DNA of 64,000 nt from Acidobacteriota bacterium. GTDB lineage: Bacteria; Acidobacteriota; Blastocatellia; RBC074. The translations under genes were made by a program, and so were the position numbers. Below are positions 1-7,594 of this stretch, piece by piece (positions within the stretch are counted from its first letter, which is position 1; each line of letters starts with the position of its first letter). Under the pieces are notes generated by a model. The model saw nothing but the letters and a program-made list of their open reading frames with translations, did no database searches and was not told where the DNA came from. The stretch is taken from contig JAFDVL010000067.1 in assembly GCA_018268995.1 (NCBI GenBank), forward strand, positions 62,001 to 126,000, given 5' to 3'.

Positions 1-1
1 C

Positions 2-892
2 GCGGCTGGCCCCTCGAAGAAAGAGCTTGAGGAGTACAACAAGAAAGTAGAAGAAGTCAAAAAGAAGAATACCAAGATCGAAGAAGATAACAAGGCGATG
101 ACGACGGCGCTTGAGACCGGCAAGGCTGCCTTTAATAACAAAGATTACAATACTGCCGTCACCGAATTCGATAAGGGCATTGCCATTGATCCTGAGCAGA
201 ATGTCTTTTGGTATTTCAAAGGGTTAACACTTTACAATCGTGGCGTTACTAAGCTTAACGATAGTGTAAAGCCGGAAATGAAAGACCAGATACAATCTTT
301 GCGTGATGCTGCAAAGACTGATTTTACCGACGCGATCACGAATGCCACCAAAGCGGTTACTTTGTTAGATGCACAGAGTGCTGCGGACCCTGCGAAGGCT
401 GCACAAAATAAGGCTAATAAGGCTGCCTACGTAAAGGTTAAAGCTGATGCCGCCTCTTTGTTGGGCCGTCGGTTCAGCGATGCTGCAATGGCAGATGCTG
501 CAAACAAGGATTATGCTGCTGTTGCGGAATTGACAGATGATCCGGCACTAAAGAAAAAATATCTGTTTACTGGCGCTGAAACCTTACGAGAAGCAGGGAG
601 TGTGGATGCCGCTGTGACTGCTTACAAGGCAATCATTGAACTTGATCCTAATTTTGCCGAAGCTTACTACGGCATAGGTCTCTCTTACTTTGGTAACGAA
701 AAGACTTTCCAGGATGGAGCGAACTATCTACAATTTTTCATTGATAAAGCTCCAGCTACTGATCCTCGCGTTGCTGAAGCTAAAGGCGTGATTGCTTCGC
801 TGAACGTCAAGCCTTCTGCAGATGCCCTGAAAGTTCTCAAGAAAGAGGCTGATACCAAGGCGAAGGCCGCACCTGCAAAAAAGAAGAACTAA
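2..892 (+). CDS. TPR-repeat protein, 5' end outside window
   Basis: The reading frame is open from base 2, so the true start lies upstream and the ATG at 98 is internal. The visible 296 codons begin with a Lys/Glu-rich, probably coiled-coil stretch (codons 5-33). Tetratricopeptide-like helices follow, for example around VFWYFKGLTLYNRGV and the C-terminal AEAYYGIGLSYFG. The tail is Lys/Ala-rich (TKAKAAPAKKKN). TPRs are protein-interaction scaffolds; no catalytic motif is visible. In Acidobacteriota such proteins are often secreted, but the N-terminus needed to judge this is missing. A strong terminator follows 28 nt downstream. The TPR assignment is fairly safe; the role is unknown. Confidence 0.75.
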   Translation, partial: AAGPSKKELEEYNKKVEEVKKKNTKIEEDNKAMTTALETGKAAFNNKDYNTAVTEFDKGIAIDPEQNVFWYFKGLTLYNRGVTKLNDSVKPEMKDQIQSLRDAAKTDFTDAITNATKAVTLLDAQSAADPAKAAQNKANKAAYVKVKADAASLLGRRFSDAAMADAANKDYAAVAELTDDPALKKKYLFTGAETLREAGSVDAAVTAYKAIIELDPNFAEAYYGIGLSYFGNEKTFQDGANYLQFFIDKAPATDPRVAEAKGVIASLNVKPSADALKVLKKEADTKAKAAPAKKKN

Positions 893-920
893 GATTATCC
901 TGATTTTAATGTGAACATTG

Positions 921-950
921 GAGGCGAAGTGACGCAAATCACTTCGCCTC
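921..950 (+). terminator. Rho-independent terminator after TPR gene
   Basis: A perfect 12-bp inverted repeat (921-932 with 939-950) encloses the six-base loop CGCAAA. A T-rich stretch (TAATGCGTTTT) follows. It sits 28 nt after the TPR stop codon and before the separate gene at 1053. Confidence 0.7.
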
Positions 951-1052
951 TAATGCGTTTTAGGGCATAATGCCTTCTGTCCTTACCGTAAGCGGTCTAT
1001 GATGCTGATGTCTGGTGATAGTAATTAATCCCCTAACTAGACAAGGAAAAAT

Positions 1053-2174
1053 ATGCCTCTTAATTTCCGCCCCTTTCGTGGTTTGATCGTATTTCTTTTA
1101 TTGGGTGGGCTTGTCTCTCCGCTCGTTGCTGACAGAAAAAACAAATCAGCAGCAGCGGAAGTAAGGTCTAAGACCAAAAACACCCTAACGCAAAAAACTG
1201 ATCCCAAACAACAAGCCAAAGCTGGTTCACGCAAGGAAAAAGAAGATCGTACTAAGCTCGCGAAGAAGGCCGAAGAAAGTAAGAACCAGAAGAATCGTGG
1301 TAAGCAGGTAGAAAAATTAGCTGCTAAGCAGGGCACAGGAAAATCAACTGATAAGTTGCGAGGCAAAGAAACGCTTGCCAGGCGCGAAGCCGAGAAGAAG
1401 AACGAAAAAACGAAAGACCGTCTTGCCCGACGTGAAGAAGAGAAAAAAACGGGCCGGAAAAAAGAAGATGCCTTAGCGAAAAAAACATTACCTGAAAAAG
1501 ATACAAAGCAGGCAAAGGTAGCTAAAGAATCAGAACTCGCTACAACAAAAGCCAAATTAGCCGCTAAGAATGCTAGCTCTGAAACTAAGGCTCCAGCCAA
1601 AAGCGCTCCGAGTGATAAAAAACGAGACGGTGCAGGGCAGGAAAAAAACTCCACTAACTCCAGATTGACGGTTAGCTCAGCGCGGAATTCGCCCTATCCT
1701 GGTGAAGAGAAAATCAAGGAACTGCCCTCCAGCAAATTTACTTTGCGTCCGGTGGCCAAAGTCGCTTCCAAAGTAGAACTGAAATTCAGTATTGCACGCG
1801 CTGCCGCAATCACTTCTTTTGACCCTCCTCCCCCTCGCGATAATGGGCCGGATGTCATTGATGTGATAGAACACGACTCCCCTGAAACTACCAGATTGGA
1901 CGCCCTATTTCGTTCTGAAATGAAGTCGGTGCAGTATTCTTCTGCTCCCAGTATTTCGCACAAGAAATTAGATGTGGGAAAGATGGATGAAGAGAGGATA
2001 AAACAGATACAGGAAGCCTTGACGAGAAAGGGCTATTACAGCGGTGAAATATCTGGCCAGTACGACAATGCTACTATCGAAGCCATGCGCAGATTCCAGC
2101 AGGAACACAAAATAGATGTGACAGGCTATGCCACTGCACAATCTTTGCGATTATTAGGTCTAACAGATTGGTAA
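1053..2174 (+). CDS. Secreted Lys/Ala/Glu-rich protein with C-terminal peptidoglycan-binding domain
   Basis: 373 aa. The start is preceded by AAGGAAAA. Residues 1-26 form a signal peptide ending near PLVA. Residues about 28-205 are extremely rich in Lys, Glu, Ala and Arg, a likely extended coiled coil or disordered linker. Residues about 312-371 match a PG_binding_1 fold: RIKQIQEALTRKGYYSG, then DNATIEAMRRFQQ and a closing LLGL. Such domains bind the cell wall, so the protein is probably periplasmic and attached to peptidoglycan. No hydrolase domain is visible. Its stop codon directly abuts the stop of the convergent VWFA gene. Confidence 0.75.
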   Translation: MPLNFRPFRGLIVFLLLGGLVSPLVADRKNKSAAAEVRSKTKNTLTQKTDPKQQAKAGSRKEKEDRTKLAKKAEESKNQKNRGKQVEKLAAKQGTGKSTDKLRGKETLARREAEKKNEKTKDRLARREEEKKTGRKKEDALAKKTLPEKDTKQAKVAKESELATTKAKLAAKNASSETKAPAKSAPSDKKRDGAGQEKNSTNSRLTVSSARNSPYPGEEKIKELPSSKFTLRPVAKVASKVELKFSIARAAAITSFDPPPPRDNGPDVIDVIEHDSPETTRLDALFRSEMKSVQYSSAPSISHKKLDVGKMDEERIKQIQEALTRKGYYSGEISGQYDNATIEAMRRFQQEHKIDVTGYATAQSLRLLGLTDW

Positions 2175-3200
2175 TTATTGCGGAATGGCGTAATACCCTT
2201 CCTTTGATCTCACATTCAGCCGAGGCATTCCCCGCGGTGGGCTAACCTTGACGCTGATTTTGCGCCACTTCCCATCCCGCTTTTCATTTGTCGGAACATA
2301 ACCGATGCTATATTGATGCCGCAACTCAAGCGCAATGCGTGTCGTCGCATCTTCCAACTCTGCTGCTGAGCGCGGAAAGAATGCTTTCCCGCCGGTTGTT
2401 TGTGAAACCTCTTCTAAAATTCCTTGTCCTTGCAGGTCGAGGGTGCTACCGGCACCTCCACCCATCTCCACAATGCCAATACTGTATATCTGAACATTTG
2501 CTTCTTTCAGCAACTTCCGTAATTCGCCATATGTGTAACGGGAAGAATTATCCTGTCCATCAGAGATCAGCAAAATCGCCCGCTTTTGATGGCGGCCTTG
2601 TTTTACTTTCTCGATTCCCAAATAGGCCGCATCGTAGAGAGCTGTTTGGCCTTTTGGGTCAATCAAAGTCAGCTTATTGATCAAGTTGTCGCCATCGGTA
2701 AATTCGGCGACTAAATTAGCACGTTGATTAAATCCCACCAGGAAAAAATCATCCATGTCATGTGAGGTTTGGATAAATGCCTTCAGGGCTTCGCGTGCGC
2801 GGTCGAGTTTTCCCTTCATACTACCCGAAACATCAAAAATGATTCCTACACTGACAGGCACATCTTCATCTTTAAAGAACTCAATATCTTGTTTGACCTT
2901 ATCCTCAAAAACTTCAAAGTGCTGGCGATCTAGTCCTGTTACCAAGCGATTATATGGGTCTGTGACCGTAACGGAGAGCGTCACGACTTCAGTCTTTAAG
3001 ATCGTAATCGGGCCTTGCGGATCATCCGATTTTTTTTGTCCAGATGGCGCAGCAGATTGCGATTGAGGCGGTGTTACCTGCTCTGATTTCTTTGGAGTTG
3101 GTGGCTGGCTTCCCGTTGTACTTTGCTGCGCATAAATCCCAGCTACGCATACCAACGGAACTAAACAAATGGCAAAACGGGATAAAGCGTTCCTAAGCAT
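2175..3200 (-). CDS. Secreted VWFA domain protein, acidobacterial type
   Basis: 341 aa from ATG 3200; a GTG two codons upstream (3206) is the alternative start. A signal peptide ends near IYAQQ and is followed by a Pro/Gln/Ser-rich linker. A short beta domain (ILKTEVVTLSVTVTDPYNRLV) precedes the von Willebrand A domain. The MIDAS motif DVSGS (about residues 123-127) is intact, and LLISDGQDNSS is a further conserved VWFA strand. This architecture is the 'VWFA-related Acidobacterial domain' family. The protein is probably periplasmic or surface-exposed and metal-dependent in ligand binding; the ligand is unknown. A related but different protein starts at 63011. Confidence 0.85.
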   Translation of the reverse strand: MLRNALSRFAICLVPLVCVAGIYAQQSTTGSQPPTPKKSEQVTPPQSQSAAPSGQKKSDDPQGPITILKTEVVTLSVTVTDPYNRLVTGLDRQHFEVFEDKVKQDIEFFKDEDVPVSVGIIFDVSGSMKGKLDRAREALKAFIQTSHDMDDFFLVGFNQRANLVAEFTDGDNLINKLTLIDPKGQTALYDAAYLGIEKVKQGRHQKRAILLISDGQDNSSRYTYGELRKLLKEANVQIYSIGIVEMGGGAGSTLDLQGQGILEEVSQTTGGKAFFPRSAAELEDATTRIALELRHQYSIGYVPTNEKRDGKWRKISVKVSPPRGMPRLNVRSKEGYYAIPQ

Positions 3201-3442
3201 GATCACCCCCGTAATAACTCACAACCAATGAGAAAGCGGCTAAATGCGGTCAATCGAATTTCAGTGACGGAGCAGAAAATTGCAACTGGTCACATAAGTA
3301 TAGCATAAACTAGGCAATTGAAAATGCAGGAAACCAAAAACTCTTAGAGAAGATTTCACAGAAGAGTTGCATTTTTAAACGAATTCAGTTAGTTACTATA
3401 TCGCCCCTCCAAACTCTATGCCCCACAAAGTTATGTCACAGC

Positions 3443-3826
3443 ATGTCGGTTCCGCATTTTGACACGCTATTGCATCCAAATATGACAATTGAAGCAATTG
3501 AAAGAAGAGGCGAACATCGTGTTCAGCTAGATATTCCAGCCAAAATAAGATGGAAAGATTCACTAGGCGGTATTATTGAGCGAGATGCACGTTTGTGGAA
3601 TTTAAGCGGTGGCGGCGCTTATGTTCTGACTGATGATTTACTGATCTTAGATCAGAATGTTGAGTTGATTGTGATCCTGGAAAGCAATGATCCTTATAAG
3701 GGAGTGGCAACGTATTTTCGCGGGAAAGTCGTACGAACTGAAACTGTTCACCACGCGGAAGGCAATACGGGAGCCGCAATTGCCTTTGAAAGAAAAAACG
3801 CCATTCCATCGCTGTTAGGCGTATAA
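3443..3826 (+). CDS. PilZ domain protein, likely c-di-GMP binding
   Basis: 127 aa. A single PilZ domain carries both signature elements. One is an RxxxR motif in RRGEHR (R22 and R26). The other is the N/DxSxxG motif as NLSGGG (N53-G58). These are the residues that grip cyclic di-GMP in characterised PilZ proteins, so binding is likely. No output domain is present, so it may act by contact with another protein. The start is uncertain: neither ATG 3443 nor ATG 3482 has a clear ribosome-binding site, and the later one would still retain the whole domain. Confidence 0.8.
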   Translation: MSVPHFDTLLHPNMTIEAIERRGEHRVQLDIPAKIRWKDSLGGIIERDARLWNLSGGGAYVLTDDLLILDQNVELIVILESNDPYKGVATYFRGKVVRTETVHHAEGNTGAAIAFERKNAIPSLLGV

Positions 3827-3834
3827 ATGAAAAT

Positions 3835-3854
3835 GCGCAACTCATTTGTTGCGT
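3835..3854. terminator. Weak bidirectional terminator-like hairpin
   Basis: A 7-bp stem with one wobble (3835-3841 with 3848-3854) lies between the convergent PilZ and beta-propeller genes. It is flanked by A-rich sequence on one side and, read on the minus strand, by T-rich sequence. It is short, so the call is tentative. Confidence 0.35.
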
Positions 3855-3914
3855 ATAAAAATACTTGATCTGTTATCTGTTTCCTGGATTGTTACCAGTC
3901 TACCTGCCTTGAGC

Positions 3915-4946
3915 CTATCCCCTCGGTTGCCATTTAGGTTGAATACCTTCTCCAATAGATTTTAGCTGGCCTTTTGTGTCTGAAATCACAATTTGTCCAT
4001 TATCGTCATAAATCATAAGGCTTTTTTCAGCGTTCCATTCTTGTGACAAACTAGCTGTTGGTGCCGCTGCCAATTGCAATTGCGCTCCTCCCCAAGCATC
4101 TACTAAATACATCCTCCCTGAGCATAATCCAAATTCGGAGCAGGATTGCGCTGGGACGAAAACCACATGATGTCCATCCGGTGCCCAGGTTGCTTCAATT
4201 AAACGGCGACCACCATCAGGCATTGCGTTCGGCTCAAAGCCCTCTAAAAGGCTCAGGTCTGTAATTTGGTGGCGATTGCCCGTTTCAATATCCGAAACAA
4301 AAAGCTGTATATTGCTGTCAATTGCCTCAGCAAATAAGATGAACCGCCCATCAGGGGAAACCGATAGGTCACCAACTTTAGCAATAATTGAAGACTGCGT
4401 AGGAGCTAACGAGTGATATTCATCAATGCTTAATTCCCGGGAGGTGAGTGGATAAAAAGTTACGGCGTAGATTTTTGGTACAGAGTTCAGCACATCATTT
4501 GTATCAATCGTATGTGCCAACAACGTTTTGTCATCGCTTCCCAGTTCAATCCGGTCCAGGGCAATTCCTTCTGGAAGCTCTAAGGCCCCAAGATTCTCTA
4601 CTTTTTGTTCCAGGGGAATGTACGCGTGCAGGTTCAGTCCGATATTGAAATAAATTCTGCTGCCATCCCACGCCCAAAGCTGATTGGCTATGGATGCTTC
4701 CTCCGGTGCCGGAACAATCTGATGATTATCACTCCCATCTTCTCTCACTAACCATAATCCACCATCTTTAAGATAAGAGATCTGTCGTAGCGGTTTTGGG
4801 GTAGGGGAAACTGCCGGACTTGATTGCGATGACGATGGTGATAGAACTGGCTCGCCCGGTTGAGCTGGAACTTGTATTCCCAACAGGATCAATACGGTCA
4901 ATAAAGTAATAAAAGCAGCGGTAGTAGATTTTTGTTGTCGTATCAT
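3915..4946 (-). CDS. Secreted TolB/PD40-like beta-propeller protein
   Basis: 343 aa. The start is placed at ATG 4946 because GGAG lies six bases upstream and the protein then begins with a clean signal peptide (MIRQQKSTTAAF... to VPAQ); the frame itself is open further upstream. A Ser/Pro-rich linker is followed by WD40-like PD40 repeats: GGLWLVREDGSDNHQIV, LSVSPDGRFILFAE with LFVSDIETGNRHQITDL, ATWAPDGHHVVFVPA, and a C-terminal repeat ending in IQPKWQPRG. This fold is seen in TolB and in periplasmic propeller proteins. It is likely a periplasmic binding or scaffold protein. No catalytic domain accompanies the propeller. Confidence 0.75.
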   Translation of the reverse strand: MIRQQKSTTAAFITLLTVLILLGIQVPAQPGEPVLSPSSSQSSPAVSPTPKPLRQISYLKDGGLWLVREDGSDNHQIVPAPEEASIANQLWAWDGSRIYFNIGLNLHAYIPLEQKVENLGALELPEGIALDRIELGSDDKTLLAHTIDTNDVLNSVPKIYAVTFYPLTSRELSIDEYHSLAPTQSSIIAKVGDLSVSPDGRFILFAEAIDSNIQLFVSDIETGNRHQITDLSLLEGFEPNAMPDGGRRLIEATWAPDGHHVVFVPAQSCSEFGLCSGRMYLVDAWGGAQLQLAAAPTASLSQEWNAEKSLMIYDDNGQIVISDTKGQLKSIGEGIQPKWQPRG

Positions 4947-5180
4947 TTCAGGCTCCAAATACAAAGTTAATTTAACCTTAGCCATCGTTTCCCACACCAA
5001 ACGCAGAAAAGGAAATCTGATTCACCTCAATGTTTGTAGGTTGCTTCGTATTCAACCGAATATCTTGGCCGAGTAAAAATAAAAATTCAAGTTATGTTTT
5101 CGGCAAAAGTACGGTAAACTGTCGCTGCTTTAATTCATAAAAGTTTGGTTTCGAAATTACTGCAAAGGGAAGATATATTT

Positions 5181-5687
5181 ATGAAGACTATTCACCTGTT
5201 TATTGGTGTAAGTATGCTGATGATGCTTTTGCTACTGGGGGTGGGCTGCGCAACTTCCACGCAATCAGCGAGTAAGGATACGCAATTACCTTTGTCCCCA
5301 ACTCCTGCGCAAGCGGCATCTCCGGCTTCACAACAGGATCACGATCATGCAGCAGAGGATGGCGTAGCACGGATCAAGCCAGCTGAGGCGCTCCGGTTAG
5401 TTACTGCGGGCGAAGCTATTTTGGTTGATGTTCGTGATACTGGCAGCTACGAGAATATGCATGCAAAAGGCGCGATCAACGTTACATACCAAAGCATTAC
5501 AGAAGGCAAGTTTGACAAACTACCTAAAAATAAACACCTGATTTTTTACTGTACCTGACCGAACGAACACTCGTCCGCCGGTGCGGCGGCCATTTTAAAA
5601 GAAAAAGGCTATACAAAAGTCAGTGCATTGTTGGGTGGACTTTATGGCTATAAAGATGCGGGTGGCGAAGTTGAAGAGAAGAAATAG
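5181..5687 (+). CDS. Rhodanese-like lipoprotein with in-frame TGA at the active site (candidate selenoprotein)
   Basis: 168 codons from ATG 5181 (GGGAAG upstream) to TAG 5685, with an in-frame TGA at codon 126 (5556-5558). A lipoprotein-like signal peptide ends at Cys23. A rhodanese domain starts near residue 65 (PAEALRLV, ILVDVRD). The TGA falls in IFYCT-TGA-PNEHSSAGAA. Many rhodaneses have a second Cys at this point (YCxCPxExxSA), which aligns with the catalytic cysteine of the CxxxxR/S loop. After the TGA the frame runs 42 more codons with a normal rhodanese end (VSALLGGLYGYKDAGG), and a strong terminator comes 38 nt after TAG. A SECIS-like hairpin begins 17 nt past the TGA. The best reading is selenocysteine at the catalytic position; a Cys-to-stop mutation or base error is the alternative. 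Confidence 0.7.
5573..5591 (+). promoter_or_regulatory. Candidate bacterial SECIS element
   Basis: Just after the in-frame TGA (5556-5558) a GC-rich hairpin forms: CCGCC (5575-5579) with GGCGG (5585-5589) around the loop GGTGC. A further G-C pair (5573/5591) lies outside one mismatch. The apical loop starts with GGU and lies 21 nt from the TGA. This agrees with general bacterial SECIS rules: a short stem, a loop with G in its first two positions, and a distance of roughly 16-37 nt. SelB would bind such a loop to recruit Sec-tRNA. A short GC stem can occur by chance, so the evidence is the combination with the TGA position. Confidence 0.55.
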
Positions 5688-5725
5688 GGCCGCATTATTA
5701 GTCCAAGTCGCTAGCTTGATAAATG

Positions 5726-5760
5726 AAAAAGCCTTGATGAGCAAATCATCAAGGCTTTTT
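5726..5760. terminator. Strong bidirectional terminator
   Basis: A perfect 15-bp inverted repeat (5726-5740 with 5746-5760) has a five-base loop and runs of A on the left and T on the right. It can end transcription of the rhodanese gene on the plus strand and of the tRNA-Leu on the minus strand. Its place 38 nt past the TAG at 5687 supports the rhodanese gene running through the TGA. Confidence 0.85.
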
Positions 5761-5770
5761 CTTATCTGAA

Positions 5771-5855
5771 TGCCGAGGGCGGGACTCGAACCCGCACGGA
5801 GCGTAGCTCCAACGGATTTTAAGTCCGTTGCGTCTACCAATTCCGCCACCCCGGC
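5771..5855 (-). tRNA. tRNA-Leu, anticodon TAA
   Basis: 85 nt, read on the minus strand. The 7-bp acceptor stem pairs GCCGGGG with CCTCGGC (one G-T), with discriminator A. The D-arm region is TGGCGGAATTGGTAGACGCA. The anticodon stem is ACGGA/TCCGT around the loop CTTAAAA, giving anticodon TAA. A long variable arm (GGAGC...GCTCC) marks a class II tRNA. The T-arm is GCGGG-TTCGAGT-CCCGC. CCA is not encoded. It is divergent from wecB, whose ATG lies 48 nt away. Confidence 0.95.
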
Positions 5856-5903
5856 AGAACGGCTGGCAGTGTAAATCTTCGTATCACAGGTTGCAAGCGC
5901 GCT

Positions 5904-7004
5904 ATGAAAATTCTCTCTATTTTTGGCACACGCCCGGAAGCGATTAAAATGGCTCCGGTAATCGCAGAACTCAATAAACACAGGGACAAATTGACTTCAG
6001 TTGTTTGTGTGACCGCGCAACATCGCGAAATGTTGGACCAGGTGCTTACCTTATTTGCCATCCAACCGCATTATGATTTAGGCATCATGCAGCCAAATCA
6101 ATCTCTCGCTCAGGTGACGGCGCGGGCTTTGACCAAGTTGGACGAAGTGCTAGAAAAAGAAAATCCAGATTGGATTTTGGTGCAGGGGGACACGACCACC
6201 GTGATGACAGCTGCGCTCGCTGCATTTTATCGCAGGATTAGAGTCGGCCACGTTGAAGCAGGCTTACGGTCTTTTGATAAATTTCAGCCCTTTCCTGAAG
6301 AAATCAATCGCAAAATTGCCACCAGTCTAAGCGACTTGCACTTTGCGCCAACAGCGGTCTCACGGCAGAATTTATTGCGTGAAGGGATTGCTGATCAGCA
6401 AATTGTTGTGACAGGAAACACCGTGATTGACGCGTTATTACAAGTTGCTGAGAAGCCTTATGATTGGCTAAATTCTCCTTTGGCTGCGATCCCGCGTGAT
6501 AAGCGAATTCTATTGGTAACAGCACATCGGCGAGAAAATTTTGGGGCACCGTTTGTTAATATTTGCGCAGCCTTGCGAACACTTGCTGCGGGTTACCCGG
6601 ATATTCACATTGTCTATCCAGTTCATCTCAATCCTAACGTCAAATCCGTGGTTCAATCCTCCCTTGGTGATATTCAAAACATTACGCTGCTTGAACCGTT
6701 GGAATATTTGCCGCTTGTGCAATTAATGAAGCAGTCTTATTTGGTTATCACCGATTCTGGCGGTATTCAGGAAGAAGCGCCCGGTTTGGGCAAACCTGTT
6801 TTGGTTTTGCGCGAAGTTACGGAACGACCTGAAGGCATCGCTGCGGGAACTGTGAAATTAGTTGGGACAGACCCGGGAAAAATTGCCTACGAAGCCTCAC
6901 TCTTATTAGAGAATCAATTTGAATACGAAAAAATGTCGCAGGCGGTGAATCCTTATGGTGATGGCAGAGCAAGCGAGCGAATTGTGTCCTGTCTAATGAC
7001 ATGA
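5904..7004 (+). CDS. wecB: UDP-N-acetylglucosamine 2-epimerase (non-hydrolysing)
   Basis: 366 aa, the usual length. The N-terminus MKILSIFGTRPEAIKMAPVI is the family signature. Further landmarks are VTAQHREMLDQVL, VQGDTTTVMTAALAAFY, VGHVEAGLRS, PFPEEINR, VTAHRRENFG and the C-terminal ITDSGGIQEEAPGLGKPVLV with REVTERPEG. It interconverts UDP-GlcNAc and UDP-ManNAc in the cytoplasm, feeding surface polysaccharide synthesis. No other polysaccharide gene adjoins it. No clear ribosome-binding site precedes ATG 5904, but the start fits the family. Assignment is secure. Confidence 0.95.
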   Translation: MKILSIFGTRPEAIKMAPVIAELNKHRDKLTSVVCVTAQHREMLDQVLTLFAIQPHYDLGIMQPNQSLAQVTARALTKLDEVLEKENPDWILVQGDTTTVMTAALAAFYRRIRVGHVEAGLRSFDKFQPFPEEINRKIATSLSDLHFAPTAVSRQNLLREGIADQQIVVTGNTVIDALLQVAEKPYDWLNSPLAAIPRDKRILLVTAHRRENFGAPFVNICAALRTLAAGYPDIHIVYPVHLNPNVKSVVQSSLGDIQNITLLEPLEYLPLVQLMKQSYLVITDSGGIQEEAPGLGKPVLVLREVTERPEGIAAGTVKLVGTDPGKIAYEASLLLENQFEYEKMSQAVNPYGDGRASERIVSCLMT

Positions 7005-7137
7005 AAACAACAATTCAATCACGGCTCGAACTCGACTGGAAGCCCGCGCATATTCATCCTTTCCTGAAGGCGTAATCCTGGTTCACAAGGATAAAGAAAT
7101 GTAGCCCCGGATTTATTATTTCAGGAAGGTCATAGAT

Positions 7138-7482
7138 ATGTTCAGCCTCTTCGTTATGTTTTTTACAGGTAGCTTATTGCTGATGTTAACTTCATTGCCA
7201 ACGATGTTGTGTCTGGTACGGCCAAACTCCTGGTATGGCATCTGCCTGGGCGCTGCACTAACGAGTCCTGGACATTGGTATGAAATCAATATGTGCGCTG
7301 GCTGGCGAATGTTCAAGGTGGGAATGGGAACGATGATTACTACGGTTGGATTGTACTTCGTGCCGGGCCTGAGCGTTGGAGCTTATTATTTTAGCTGTGC
7401 GGTTATGATGGTGAGCCTATTGATCATTGGTTTGTATCGAACTGCGCGCCACTTGCAATATTACAATTACAACGAAAAATAA
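7138..7482 (+). CDS. Small integral membrane protein, SdpI-like
   Basis: 114 aa. AGGAAGG lies about nine bases before the ATG. Three to four hydrophobic segments are visible (about residues 1-25, 58-78 and 84-102). The segment RPNSWYGICLGAALTS with PGHWYEINMCAGW resembles the SdpI/YfhL pattern (RP..WYG.R....S..W...N...G). SdpI of Bacillus is an immunity and signalling membrane protein, but most members of this family have no known role. No SdpC-like toxin gene is adjacent, so an immunity function cannot be claimed. The gene stands alone. Confidence 0.55.
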   Translation: MFSLFVMFFTGSLLLMLTSLPTMLCLVRPNSWYGICLGAALTSPGHWYEINMCAGWRMFKVGMGTMITTVGLYFVPGLSVGAYYFSCAVMMVSLLIIGLYRTARHLQYYNYNEK

Positions 7483-7516
7483 ACCTGATACACCTCATAT
7501 AACTCATTGCTTCACG

Positions 7517-7587
7517 CTCCTTCGATAGACTATTCTTCCGTTCCTCAAGGAATTCAATTACCCGAAAACAGAAGTCTATCGAAGGAG
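7517..7587 (+). promoter_or_regulatory. Inverted repeat that covers the ribosome-binding site of the metalloprotease gene
   Basis: A perfect 15-bp inverted repeat pairs 7517-7531 with 7573-7587. The right arm contains the GAAGGAG Shine-Dalgarno sequence serving ATG 7595. In the mRNA the two arms would hide this site. A translational switch is inferred; the 41-nt space between the arms has no recognised riboswitch features. Confidence 0.45.
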
Positions 7588-7594
7588 ATTTTTC

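Noticed and set aside
1037..1654. Long antisense frame opposite the Lys-rich protein
   Set aside because: The Phe/Leu/Ser-rich translation is just the complement of a Lys/Glu-rich gene with a good signal peptide and a peptidoglycan-binding domain. It has no RBS or recognisable family.
5145..5558. Rhodanese gene ending at the TGA (137 codons)
   Set aside because: The domain would stop just before the catalytic residue. The downstream frame continues with conserved rhodanese sequence to a TAG near a terminator, and the start with RBS and lipoprotein signal is at 5181.
7001..7075. Short frame overlapping the wecB stop (ATGA)
   Set aside because: Only 24 codons, with no family resemblance or RBS of its own. 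The overlap is probably chance.
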